NCBI RefSeq assembly: GCF_016765775.1
Contig: NZ_JAESVN010000002.1
Location: forward strand, 1-64,000
DNA: 64,000 bases
Origin: Szabonella alba
GTDB lineage: Bacteria; Pseudomonadota; Alphaproteobacteria; Rhodobacterales; Rhodobacteraceae
Direction of reading: 5' to 3'
Every line of letters begins with the position of its first letter. The stretch's first letter is position 1. Positions 41,605-49,834 of the stretch are shown here, in pieces. A program made the position numbers and the translations under genes. The notes below the pieces were generated by a model. That model was not told the DNA's origin. It searched no databases and saw only the letters and a list, made by a program, of their open reading frames with translations.

Positions 41605-42633
41605 TTATTGCGGCAGACGGGAAACGTCATTATCCCATTTTTCCAGCAGGCGGCGGCGTTCTTCGGACGAGCCGTATTTGACGAAATCATAGTCGATCAG
41701 CTTGATCAGATCCATGTTCGGCGCAAGGTCCGAGGATTCGGCAGCCATGTTCGACATGACCTGAAACGCATTGACCTGCAGCGCCAGACTTTGCGCCTCG
41801 GCGCTCAGCGCCCAGTCATAGAAGGCCTTGGCCTGATCCATGTTGCGCGCGCCCTTGATGATCGACATCGACCCGATCTCATATCCCGTGCCCTCACAGG
41901 GGGCGACGATGGAAACGGGGAAGCCCGCAACCGCCGTGGCCACCGCATCATGCAGGAACACGATGCCGACCGTGGTTTCGCCCTGTCCCGCCGCCTTGAT
42001 CGGGGCCGAACCGGATTTGGTATATTGGTTCACATTGGCATGAAGGCGTTTCATGTAATCAAAGCCCGCCTCCTCACCGAAAAGCTGCACCATGGTGGCC
42101 AGCGCGGTATAGGCGGTGCCGGACGAATTCGGGTTCGCCATCTGGACATGACCCTTGAATTCCGGCTTGGTCAGGTCTTCCCAGCAGGCGGGTTCGGGCA
42201 GGTTGTTGCTGGCCAGCAGGTCACGGTTGAAGCCAAAGCCCAGCGCGCCGGAATAGATGCCGATGGTGCGGTTGCCGGCACTTTCCGCCTGCGCGATGGC
42301 CCAGGGGTGCAGCTGGTCCCGCATGGGGGAAATATATTCCTCGGTCAGCCCTTCCTCGGCGGCCTGCAGATGCGGGTCGCCCGTACCGCCCCACCAGATA
42401 TCGCCGCGCGGGTTGCTTTCCTCGGCCTTCACCTGCGCATAGGTCTCGCCTGAGGATTTGCGCGTCATGTCGACCCGGATGCCCGAGGATTCCTCAAAGC
42501 TGCGCGCCATCAACTGGCACCAGTCTTCCTGCGCGGAACAGTAAAAGCTCAGCCTGCCCTGCGCCATGGCGCCCGAGGATGTGCCGATGGTCGCCAGCGC
42601 CACAATGGACGCGGCCCAGAATTGATAACGCAT
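41605..42633 (-). CDS. ABC importer substrate-binding protein (FbpA/AfuA-like)
   Basis: A 342-residue periplasmic protein with a signal peptide (MRYQFWAASIVALATIGTSSGAMA). The mature start (RLSFYCSAQEDWCQLMARSFEESSG) and PRGDIWWGGTGDPHLQAAEEG are typical of the type 2 binding-protein cluster that includes ferric-iron and hexose-phosphate binders. I do not see the twin-tyrosine iron site of classical FbpA, so iron should not be assumed. Cysteines (CSAQEDWC) near the start could form a disulfide. ATG 42633 follows GGGAGGGAAT and begins the signal. It is the first gene of the operon. Confidence 0.85.
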   Translation of the reverse strand: MRYQFWAASIVALATIGTSSGAMAQGRLSFYCSAQEDWCQLMARSFEESSGIRVDMTRKSSGETYAQVKAEESNPRGDIWWGGTGDPHLQAAEEGLTEEYISPMRDQLHPWAIAQAESAGNRTIGIYSGALGFGFNRDLLASNNLPEPACWEDLTKPEFKGHVQMANPNSSGTAYTALATMVQLFGEEAGFDYMKRLHANVNQYTKSGSAPIKAAGQGETTVGIVFLHDAVATAVAGFPVSIVAPCEGTGYEIGSMSIIKGARNMDQAKAFYDWALSAEAQSLALQVNAFQVMSNMAAESSDLAPNMDLIKLIDYDFVKYGSSEERRRLLEKWDNDVSRLPQ

Positions 42634-42713
42634 GATTCCCTCCCAAGGATCGGGCCTTTTTTGCCCTATAGGATTGAGGTTGCCTTTAACCCGGGCACCA
42701 TGCAACTCATTTT

Positions 42714-42729
42714 GTAACAGTTATGTTAC
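42714..42729. promoter_or_regulatory. Perfect palindrome upstream of the FbpA/AfuA-like operon
   Basis: GTAAC (42714-42718) and GTTAC (42725-42729) flank AGTTAT, giving a 16-base dyad about 80-95 bases before the binding-protein start, in an AT-rich stretch. A transcription-factor site is likely; the factor is unknown. It does not fit a Fur box. Confidence 0.45.
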
Positions 42730-42759
42730 GGCCCTGTGATCCTTTGGCGACGGCCGGAC

Positions 42760-43212
42760 TCAGGTCATCCGGGCCAGTAGCGCAAGAATCTGCCGTCGCT
42801 CGCGCTGGGTCAGGGGATCCAGCGTGCGCGCGGAAACCGCCAGCGCATCATCGCGGCGTGCCAGAAACAGGGCGCGCCCCGCAGCGGTCAGCGCGACATT
42901 CAGCAACCGCTTGTCCGCCGCGTCCCGGGCAGTTTCCACCAGCCCCTGCCGCGCCAGCCGGTCCACCACGCCCTTGACCGTCGCCGCATCCATCGCTGCC
43001 TCCCGGCCCAGAAGGTTCTGCGACAAGGGCCCCTGTTCGGCCAGCCGCGCCAGCACGGCGAATTGCGTTGTCGTCACCTCGGGGATGGCCTCGGAAAACA
43101 GCGCCAGATGCCGCTGCGTGACACGGCGCAGAACGAATCCGATCTGCGCATCCAGCGCATAGGCGGGATCCTCCGCGCCTGCGGGCGGGGTCTCGGATGC
43201 TGAGTGTTCCAT
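42760..43212 (-). CDS. MarR-family regulator, divergent from the heterocycle genes
   Basis: A 150-residue winged-helix regulator. QIGFVLRRVTQRHLALFSE leads into the MarR domain, with LSQNLLGREAAMDAATVKGVVDRLARQGLVETA as recognition helix and wing (AADKRLLNVALTAAGRALF). MarR proteins often bind the aromatic or heterocyclic compound degraded by the divergent genes. ATG 43212 is preferred, with AAGGTGGAG just upstream; a GTG three codons earlier is possible. The divergent gap carries a dyad that is partly repeated before the ABC importer at 51276. Confidence 0.87.
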   Translation of the reverse strand: MEHSASETPPAGAEDPAYALDAQIGFVLRRVTQRHLALFSEAIPEVTTTQFAVLARLAEQGPLSQNLLGREAAMDAATVKGVVDRLARQGLVETARDAADKRLLNVALTAAGRALFLARRDDALAVSARTLDPLTQRERRQILALLARMT

Positions 43213-43292
43213 CTTCTCCACCTTTACGATGTAGCCTCAGCCTGCCCCCTTGCGCAACAGCGTTGACAGACAGGGGATGGCGCGCGCAGAGT

Positions 43293-43306
43293 GTTTGCAC
43301 ACAAAC
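43293..43306. promoter_or_regulatory. 14-base dyad in the MarR/molybdenum-hydroxylase gap
   Basis: GTTTGCACACAAAC is a perfect inverted repeat (five-base arms, four-base centre) lying 19 bases before the FAD-subunit start, with a TTGACA hexamer at 43263-43268 upstream. A related copy, GTTTGTATACATTC, occurs at 51276-51289. The TTGnnnACAA look also fits GntR/FCD-type operators, so binding by the neighbouring MarR protein is an inference. Confidence 0.5.
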
Positions 43307-43324
43307 GATAACCGGACGCCAGGG

Positions 43325-44170
43325 ATGACCGATTTCCTCCGCCCCGCGACAGTTGAGGACGCCCTTGCGCTGATGGCGGCGGGCGGGGTGGTGCCGCTGG
43401 CGGGGGGAACGGATCTTTACCCCGCAACCCAGCGCCGCGCCCTGCCGGGCCTTGTGCTGGATGTGACGGGCCTGCCCGGGCTCTGCGGCATCACTACGGG
43501 ACCGGCGGGCCTGCGCATTGGCGCCGCGACCACATGGACCGCCCTTGCCCGCGCAACACTGCCGCCCGCGCTGGCCGCCCTGCAACAGGCCGCGGTTGAA
43601 GTGGGGGGCATCCAGATCCAGAATGCAGGCACCATCGGCGGCAATCTGTGCAACGCCTCCCCCGCCGCTGACGGGGTGCCACCCCTGCTGGTGCTGGACA
43701 CCGAGGTGGAACTGGTCGGCCATCGCGGTATACGCCGCCTGCCCCTGTCGCAATTCCTGACCGGCCCGCGCCAGACCGCGCGGCAGGCGGATGAACTGCT
43801 GACCGCGCTGCATATCCCGGCCAGTGCGCTGTCGGGCCAGTCACATTTCCGCAAACTGGGCGCGCGGGCCTATCTGGTGATTTCGATCGCCATGGTTGCA
43901 GTGCGGCTCGACCTGCAGGCGGGCCGCATCAGCCATGCCGCCCTTGCCGTCGGGGCCTGTTCGGCCACCGCCTGCCGCCTGCCACAGGTCGAATCCGCCC
44001 TGACGGGTGCCCCCGCCGCCGAGGCCCCCGCCCTGATCCGCGATGCCGATGTCGCCGCCGCCCTGTCGCCGCTGGACGATCTGCGCGCCACAGCGGCCTA
44101 TCGCTCTGGGGCTGCCGCCGAACTGCTGCGCCGCAGCGTCGCCACCCTGTGCCAGCCGGTGCCCGCATGA
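43325..44170 (+). CDS. FAD-binding subunit of a molybdenum hydroxylase
   Basis: A 281-residue protein of the CoxM/XdhB flavin-domain family. [13 protein letters not shown] and [24 protein letters not shown] are the FAD-binding motifs, and the C-terminal CO-dehydrogenase flavoprotein domain follows ([14 protein letters not shown]). It passes electrons from the iron-sulfur clusters of its partner to an acceptor such as NAD or quinone. ATG 43325 starts the family's first conserved stretch ([15 protein letters not shown]). Its stop overlaps the next gene by four bases. Confidence 0.9.
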   Translation: MTDFLRPATVEDALALMAAGGVVPLAGGTDLYPATQRRALPGLVLDVTGLPGLCGITTGPAGLRIGAATTWTALARATLPPALAALQQAAVEVGGIQIQNAGTIGGNLCNASPAADGVPPLLVLDTEVELVGHRGIRRLPLSQFLTGPRQTARQADELLTALHIPASALSGQSHFRKLGARAYLVISIAMVAVRLDLQAGRISHAALAVGACSATACRLPQVESALTGAPAAEAPALIRDADVAAALSPLDDLRATAAYRSGAAAELLRRSVATLCQPVPA

Positions 44171-46851
44171 AGATCGACCTGACCCTGAACGGCGCCCCGG
44201 CCAGCCTGAACGCCGCGCCCGGCCTGCGTCTGTCCGAGGCGCTGCGCGAAGGGCTGGGTCTGACCGGAACCAAGATCGGCTGCGATGCGGGCGATTGCGG
44301 GGCCTGCACGGTTCTGCTGGACGGGGCGCCGGTCTGCGCCTGCCTGACCCCCGCCGCCCGCGCCCATGGACGCCGCCTTGAAACGGTGGAGGCAGATGAC
44401 GCAACGCTCAACCACCTCCGCGACGCCTTTCTGCGCCATGGCGCAGCGCAATGCGGCATCTGCACGCCGGGAATGCTGATGGCGGGGACGGCCTTGCTGC
44501 GGGACAATCCCGCGCCCTCGCCCGATCAGGCCCGCGCAGCACTTGGCGGGGTGCTGTGCCGCTGCACCGGCTATGCCCGCATCATTGCCGCGATCTGCGA
44601 CGCAGGCCCCCCGCCCCTCGAAGATGCCCCATCCAGCGGCACGGTCGGCAGCAGCCCCCGACGGCTGGATGGCGCGGCCAAGGTCGCGGGCGACAGTTTC
44701 GGTGCGGATCTGTGGCAACAGGGCGGGCTGATTGTGCGCGCCATCCGCTCCCCTCATGCCTCTGCACGGTTCCACTTTGGCGATCTGGCGGGCTGGGCCG
44801 CCAAGACCGGTGCGCAGGTCTTCACCGCCGCCGATATCCCCGGGCGCAACCGCTTTGGCGCGATCCCGCCCTTTGCCGATCAGCCCGCCCTTGCCGAAAC
44901 CCATATCCGCCAGCGCGGTGAGGCCGTGGCGCTGGTCGCGTTCGAGGATGACGGCAGCGACCCCGACCTTTCCGGTTTCCCGGTGATCTGGGACCCGCTG
45001 ACCCCGCTGACCTCGGCCCTTGATGCCGCCGCCCCCGATGCCCCCCGCCTGCATGAGGGGCGCGCAGGCAATCTGCTGATCGCGGGCCATGTCCGGCGCG
45101 GCGATGCGGCAGCAGTCCTGGCCGCCTCGGCCCATGTGGTTGAGGGCACGACCCGCACCGGATTTGTCGAACATGCCTATATCGAACCCGAGGCCGGCGC
45201 GGCCTGGATGGAGGGCGACTGCCTTGTGATCCGCGCCTGCACCCAAGCACCCGTGATGGACCGCGACGATACCGCGCTGGTCCTTGGTCTGCCGCCCGGA
45301 CGGGTGCGGATAATCCCCTCAGCCGTGGGCGGCGGCTTCGGCTCGAAACTCGATCTCAGCCTGCAACCGCTGATCGGGCTGGTCACGCTGTTGACGGGCC
45401 GCCCCAGCCGCATGACCTATAGCCGCGCCGAAAGCATGGCCTCGACAACCAAGCGTCACCCGTCGCAGATTTCGGGCCGCATCGGCTGCGACGCCCAAGG
45501 CCGCATCACGGGGATGGAGATGGACGGCATCTTCGATACAGGCGCCTATGCAAGCTGGGGCCCGACGGTGGCAAACCGCGTGCCGGTCCATGCCTCGGGC
45601 CCCTATTGCACCCCGCATTACCGGGCCGAGGCGCGGGCGATCCATACCAACAACCCCACCGCCGGGGCCTTTCGCGGCTTTGGCGTGCCGCAGGCGGCGA
45701 TCTGGCAGGAAACGCTTTACGACCGGCTGGCAGAACAGGCCGGGCTGGACCGGCTGGAATTCCGCCACCTGAACGCGCTGCGCGACGGGCAGACCACGGT
45801 GACGGGCCAGACCCTGCACAGCACGGGCATATCGCAATGCCTTGACGCGCTGCGCCCGCATTGGTCCCGTGCCTTGGCCGAGGCAGCGGCCATCCCGGGG
45901 CGCGGGGTCGGCATCGCGTCGTGCTGGTATGGTTGCGGCAATACCGCACTTCCGAACCCCTCGACCATCCGCATCGGGCTGACCGGGGCAGGCGCGCTGA
46001 TGCTGCATCAGGGGGCGACCGATATCGGTCAGGGCTCCAACACCGTGATCGCCCAGATCGCATCAAAGGCGCTTGGCCTGCCGCTTTCCGCCGTCACCCT
46101 GATCGGCCCCGATACACATCTGACACCCGATGCGGGCAAGACCTCGGCCAGCCGTCAGACCTTCGTGACGGGCCGCGCGGCACTGGCGGCGGGCGCGGCG
46201 CTGCGGGCCGAAATCCTGCGACGGCTGAATATGGGCGATGCCGCACGCCTGTCGCTGGACGGAGCCACCCTTGTTGCAAGCGAAGGCCGCCAGACCGCGC
46301 GGCTGGACCTCTCCACCCTGCCCGCCGATGCACGTGGCTATGCGCTTTCGGCCGAGGAAAGCTATGACCCGCCTACCCTGCCGCTGGATGAAAACGGGCA
46401 GGGCAGCCCCTATGCGCTTTACGGCTATGGCGCGCAGATGGTGGAACTGGCGGTCGATCCCGCCCTTGGCACGGTGCGCCTGCTGAAGATCACCGCCGCC
46501 CATGACCTTGGCCGCGCGATCAATCCGCTGCTGGCACAGGGCCAGATCGAGGGCGGCATCGCGCAGGGCATCGGCCTTGCCCTGATGGAAGACTATATTC
46601 CGGGCCGCACCGAGAACCTGCATGATTACCTGATCCCCACCACCGGCGACATTCCCCCAATCGAAAGCCTGCTGATCGAGGTGCCCGATCCCGAAGGCCC
46701 CTTCGGCGCGCGCGGGCTGGGGGAACATGTGCTGATCCCGACCGCGCCCGCGATCCTCAACGCGATCCGCCATGCGACCGGGGCCGAGGTCACGACGCTG
46801 CCCGCCCTGCCCCACCGCATCCGCGCCGCGATGCAGAGGGCAGAAAAATGA
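44167..46851 (+). CDS. Molybdenum hydroxylase, fused [2Fe-2S] and molybdopterin subunits
   Basis: An 894-residue fusion. Residues 1-150 are the two-cluster iron-sulfur part: plant-type cluster Cys39, 44, 47, 59 ([12 protein letters not shown]) and helical cluster QCGIC (96-99) with LCRC (131-133). The rest is a xanthine-dehydrogenase-like Moco domain with [25 protein letters not shown] and a terminal [10 protein letters not shown] carrying the catalytic Glu. Usually these are separate genes or part of one xanthine dehydrogenase chain. Such enzymes add hydroxyl groups beside ring nitrogens. No XdhC/MocA-type maturation gene is nearby. Nicotinate, pyrimidine or similar rings are possible substrates. 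Confidence 0.9.
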   Translation: MKIDLTLNGAPASLNAAPGLRLSEALREGLGLTGTKIGCDAGDCGACTVLLDGAPVCACLTPAARAHGRRLETVEADDATLNHLRDAFLRHGAAQCGICTPGMLMAGTALLRDNPAPSPDQARAALGGVLCRCTGYARIIAAICDAGPPPLEDAPSSGTVGSSPRRLDGAAKVAGDSFGADLWQQGGLIVRAIRSPHASARFHFGDLAGWAAKTGAQVFTAADIPGRNRFGAIPPFADQPALAETHIRQRGEAVALVAFEDDGSDPDLSGFPVIWDPLTPLTSALDAAAPDAPRLHEGRAGNLLIAGHVRRGDAAAVLAASAHVVEGTTRTGFVEHAYIEPEAGAAWMEGDCLVIRACTQAPVMDRDDTALVLGLPPGRVRIIPSAVGGGFGSKLDLSLQPLIGLVTLLTGRPSRMTYSRAESMASTTKRHPSQISGRIGCDAQGRITGMEMDGIFDTGAYASWGPTVANRVPVHASGPYCTPHYRAEARAIHTNNPTAGAFRGFGVPQAAIWQETLYDRLAEQAGLDRLEFRHLNALRDGQTTVTGQTLHSTGISQCLDALRPHWSRALAEAAAIPGRGVGIASCWYGCGNTALPNPSTIRIGLTGAGALMLHQGATDIGQGSNTVIAQIASKALGLPLSAVTLIGPDTHLTPDAGKTSASRQTFVTGRAALAAGAALRAEILRRLNMGDAARLSLDGATLVASEGRQTARLDLSTLPADARGYALSAEESYDPPTLPLDENGQGSPYALYGYGAQMVELAVDPALGTVRLLKITAAHDLGRAINPLLAQGQIEGGIAQGIGLALMEDYIPGRTENLHDYLIPTTGDIPPIESLLIEVPDPEGPFGARGLGEHVLIPTAPAILNAIRHATGAEVTTLPALPHRIRAAMQRAEK

Positions 46852-46893
46852 TCCGCGCCGCCCGTGCTGCATTGCCTGCCTTTGACCTTGAAG

Positions 46894-46932
46894 AAATACC
46901 TTTAGGGCGCGCGGGGGGCAGACAGCCCCCCG
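46894..46932 (+). repeat. Paired-hairpin intergenic repeat, copy B (short form)
   Basis: AAATACC (46894-46900) leads to a strong hairpin CGGGGGGC-AGACA-GCCCCCCG (46912-46932). It lacks the first hairpin of the longer copies but has the same ends. It sits between the molybdenum hydroxylase and reductase-like genes. Confidence 0.65.
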
Positions 46933-46960
46933 TTCCGACACCGGCAGGGGGAACCGCGCG

Positions 46961-48412
46961 ATGACCGATACCCCGAACCGCATGGGCGACAAGATCCGCT
47001 GCGATGCCTGTCCGGTCATGTGCTATATCGCCCCCGGCCAGACCGGTGCCTGCGACCGCTATGGCAATGAGGACGGCCGCATCATCCGCTCTGATCCGGT
47101 GCTTTTACTGTCAAAAACCGTCGAAGAAGGCGGGCGCCTTGTTCCCTTCGCGCGGCCCGGCTGGGCCGATGACCCCTTCCCTGCCGATGCGCTGGTCACC
47201 GGAATCGGCGCGGGCACGACCTATCCCGATTACAAACCCGCCCCCTTCATCATCGCCTCGGACATCGAGGGCGCCGATATGGTGACCGTCGTGACCGAGG
47301 CGATCTTTTCCTATTGCGGCGTCAAGGTGAAGATCGACACCGACCGCCATCTTGGCCTTGAAACCGCCCCCGTGCGTTTTCAGGATGCGGTGATCGGCCA
47401 TGTCACCACCGCCGAATATGGCAGCCAGATGCTGTCCCTCGGGGGGGTTCATCACCTGACGGGCGGCGGCAAGGCCGAAGGCCGCGCCACCTGTGCCGCG
47501 CTGCTCGCGCTCTGCAATGGCGAAGCGGTGGACCTGACCATCGACGGCGGATCGGCCGTCACCGTGCAGGCGGGCCGCGCGCCCATCGTGGACGGACGGC
47601 CCGAAAACCGGATGCGGGTGGGCTGCGGATCGGCCACCATCGGCATGTTTGCCGATCAGTGGCAGGGGCTGGTGGATGAGGTCGTCGTGGTCGATGACCA
47701 TATCACCGGGGTCGTGTCGGAACATCAGGCGGGCAAGGTCATCGGCTGGGAACCGACGGGGATAAAGATTCTCGGTCACCGTTCAACCCCCGGGCGCTAT
47801 TTCCGGGTTTCCGAACCGGGTCTTGGTTGGGGCGGCACGAAACTGACCGATCCGCTGGAAATCCTCGGGCCGTGGAATGCAAAAAAGGGCGCGCGGCCCG
47901 GGCTGCGACTGTTGATGGTCTCCACCACGGGTGAGGAATTCGCCTATTACGAACTGGACGCGGCGCTGACCCCGCAGCCCCGGGAAATCCCCGCAGCCCT
48001 TCTGCCCTCGGTACGGCTGATCGACGAGAATTGTGAGCCTTCGCTGTGTACGGTTCTGTTTATGGGGGGCGCAGGGGGCTCCTTGCGGTCAGGCGTCACC
48101 CAGAACCCAGTGCGGCTGACCCGTTCGGTGCAAGCGCGCCATACGCGGCTGACCTCGGGCGGGGCGGAAACCTTCATCTGGCCGGGTGGCGGCATCACCT
48201 TCATGGTGGATGTGACCCGCCTGCCCCCCGGCGCCTTCGGGTCCGTGCCGACGCCCGCGCTGGTTGCGCCTTTGGAATTCACCCTGCCCCGCGCGGAGTA
48301 TCTGGCCCTGGGCGGCCATGCCGGGGCGATCCGGTCGCTGGCCGAAATGCAGCAGGAGGGCGGCGAATATCCGACCGGGGCGCGGCTCTGGCCCAAGGTC
48401 GAGGCACCATGA
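46961..48412 (+). CDS. 6-hydroxynicotinate-reductase-like iron-sulfur protein
   Basis: A 483-residue protein. Four cysteines at the N-terminus (Cys14, 17, 21, 31: IRCDACPVMCYIAPGQTGACDRYG) could hold a [4Fe-4S] cluster. The remainder has Gly-rich loops (GIGAGTTYPDYK, LGGVHHLTGGGKAEG, RVGCGSATIG, FIWPGGGITFMVDV). It resembles proteins annotated as 6-hydroxynicotinate reductase, which in clostridial nicotinate fermentation uses ferredoxin to reduce 6-hydroxynicotinate to the tetrahydro-oxo form. I recognise this by recollection of the family, not by a search. The molybdenum hydroxylase upstream fits that order of steps. It overlaps the UPF0280 gene by four bases. Confidence 0.65.
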   Translation: MTDTPNRMGDKIRCDACPVMCYIAPGQTGACDRYGNEDGRIIRSDPVLLLSKTVEEGGRLVPFARPGWADDPFPADALVTGIGAGTTYPDYKPAPFIIASDIEGADMVTVVTEAIFSYCGVKVKIDTDRHLGLETAPVRFQDAVIGHVTTAEYGSQMLSLGGVHHLTGGGKAEGRATCAALLALCNGEAVDLTIDGGSAVTVQAGRAPIVDGRPENRMRVGCGSATIGMFADQWQGLVDEVVVVDDHITGVVSEHQAGKVIGWEPTGIKILGHRSTPGRYFRVSEPGLGWGGTKLTDPLEILGPWNAKKGARPGLRLLMVSTTGEEFAYYELDAALTPQPREIPAALLPSVRLIDENCEPSLCTVLFMGGAGGSLRSGVTQNPVRLTRSVQARHTRLTSGGAETFIWPGGGITFMVDVTRLPPGAFGSVPTPALVAPLEFTLPRAEYLALGGHAGAIRSLAEMQQEGGEYPTGARLWPKVEAP

Positions 48413-49260
48413 CCGCGCCGCAGATCACCCGCCTGCCTGATGGCCGCCTGCATCTGCATCACGGCCCCATCGACATCGTCCTGACCGCCGAAGGCCCCGA
48501 CGCGGCAAGGGCCCGCGATCAGGCCGCGCGGCGTTTCGCGGCGATCCTGCCAGAGCTTGTGGCCGAACTGCCCGCCCTGCGCCGGCCCGATCCCCCGCCG
48601 CTACGTTCGGCCATCGCACAGGCCATGGCGGGGGCTACGGCAGCCTTCCGCCCGGATTTCATCACGCCGATGGCCGCCGTGGCGGGGGCCGTGGCCGATG
48701 CGGTGCTGGCGGCCATGCTGGCAGGCAATGACCTGACCCGCGCCATCGTCAACAATGGCGGCGATATCGCTTTTCACCTTGCACCGGGGCATCAGACCAC
48801 CGCCGCGATTGCCCGTTCGGTCAACCGGTCCGGCATCGGGGCCGACCGCGTGACGATCCGCGCCGCGGATCCCGTGCGGGGGATTGCCACCTCGGGCTGG
48901 CGCGGGCGCAGCCAGTCGTTGGGTATCGCCGATGCAGTAACCGTGCTGGCCCCTACCGCTGCCATGGCCGACGCCGCAGCCACCATGATCGCCAATGCGG
49001 TCAACCTGCCCGGCCACCCCGCCATCACCCGCCGCCCGGCGCATGATCTGAAGGCCGACAGCGACCTTGGCCCCCGCCTTGTGACGACCGGTGTCGGCCC
49101 GCTTTCGGATGCCGATATTGCCCGCGCACTGACAAACGGGGTGACACTGGCCCGAAGGCTTCATAAACAGGGGCTTGTCACCGGTGCCGCATTGTTCCTG
49201 CAGTCACAGGCCCTGAGCCTCGGCCTGCCCACCCCCAACAGGGAGCCCTGCCTTGCCTGA
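48409..49260 (+). CDS. UPF0280 family protein (ApbE-like fold)
   Basis: A 283-residue protein of the UPF0280 family, related to the ApbE flavin transferases. Family features are TPMAAVAGAVADAVLAAM, AIVNNGGDIAFHL, the GIATSGWRGRSQSLGIADAVTVLA segment and DAAATMIANAVNLPGHPAI. ApbE proteins attach FMN covalently to Ser/Thr of electron-transfer proteins; whether UPF0280 does so is not known. ATG 48409 overlaps the preceding stop by four bases, and the next gene begins inside its last codons. Translational coupling to the reductase-like protein makes a maturation role for that protein attractive. Confidence 0.78.
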   Translation: MTAPQITRLPDGRLHLHHGPIDIVLTAEGPDAARARDQAARRFAAILPELVAELPALRRPDPPPLRSAIAQAMAGATAAFRPDFITPMAAVAGAVADAVLAAMLAGNDLTRAIVNNGGDIAFHLAPGHQTTAAIARSVNRSGIGADRVTIRAADPVRGIATSGWRGRSQSLGIADAVTVLAPTAAMADAAATMIANAVNLPGHPAITRRPAHDLKADSDLGPRLVTTGVGPLSDADIARALTNGVTLARRLHKQGLVTGAALFLQSQALSLGLPTPNREPCLA

Positions 49261-49834
49261 CTTTCCGATCCGCAAGATTCTGACACTGGTCGAGGAAATC
49301 CGCCACGAAAACGGCCCCTTGCCCGACCGCCCCGTGATGCGCGGCTTTGCCTGCGCCGTTGTGAAAAACCCCTTTGCGGGCAGCTATGCCGCCGATCTGC
49401 AACCGGGGATGGAGGATCTCAAATCCCTCGGGCTGGATCTGACCGACCGCCTGATCGCGGCGCTTGGCGGGGCGGATGGCATTGACGGCTATGGCAAGGG
49501 CGCGCTGATCGGTGCTGCGGGTGAGGCCGAGCATGGCGCGCTCTGGCATGTGCCGGGGGGCTATGCCATGCGGCAGCGGCTGGGCGAAAGCCGCGCCATC
49601 GTGCCCTCGGCAATGAAGGTGGCCCCCTTGGGCGGCACGCTGGACGTGCCCTTGGGCCATATCAATGCGGCCTATGTGCGGTCGCATTTCGATGCGATCC
49701 CGGTCTGCGTGCCCGACGGGCCAAGGGCGGATGAGATCGTCTTTATCCTTGCCATGGCCAAGGGAGGCCGCGTCCATTCGCGCATGGGCGGGCTGGAAGC
49801 CTGGGACATCAAGGCCATGGACGGCCTGCGCTGA
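49253..49834 (+). CDS. AA_synth (amino acid synthesis) family protein
   Basis: A 193-residue protein resembling the AA_synth family (PF06684), recognised by the N-terminal IRKILTLVEEIRHENG, GKGALIGAAGEAEHGALWHVPGGYAMR, SAMKVAPLGGTLDVPLGHINAAYVRSHFD and DEIVFILAMAKGGRVHSRMGG. The molecular function of this family is not established. The start is a TTG at 49253, since the conserved N-terminus begins there and AGGGAG lies upstream; the first ATG would remove 28 conserved residues. It overlaps UPF0280 by eight bases and the next gene by one. Confidence 0.72.
   Translation: MPDFPIRKILTLVEEIRHENGPLPDRPVMRGFACAVVKNPFAGSYAADLQPGMEDLKSLGLDLTDRLIAALGGADGIDGYGKGALIGAAGEAEHGALWHVPGGYAMRQRLGESRAIVPSAMKVAPLGGTLDVPLGHINAAYVRSHFDAIPVCVPDGPRADEIVFILAMAKGGRVHSRMGGLEAWDIKAMDGLR

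Noticed and set aside
39325-42453. A 1,042-codon open frame on the plus strand
   Set aside because: It runs antisense across the ABC permease and binding-protein genes, is rich in Arg, His, Gln and Asp typical of antisense frames in GC-rich genes, and has no recognisable domain or ribosome site.
42713-42730. Resemblance of the GTAAC dyad to the PpsR/CrtJ site TGT-N12-ACA
   Set aside because: The last base does not match, and no photosynthesis genes are present.
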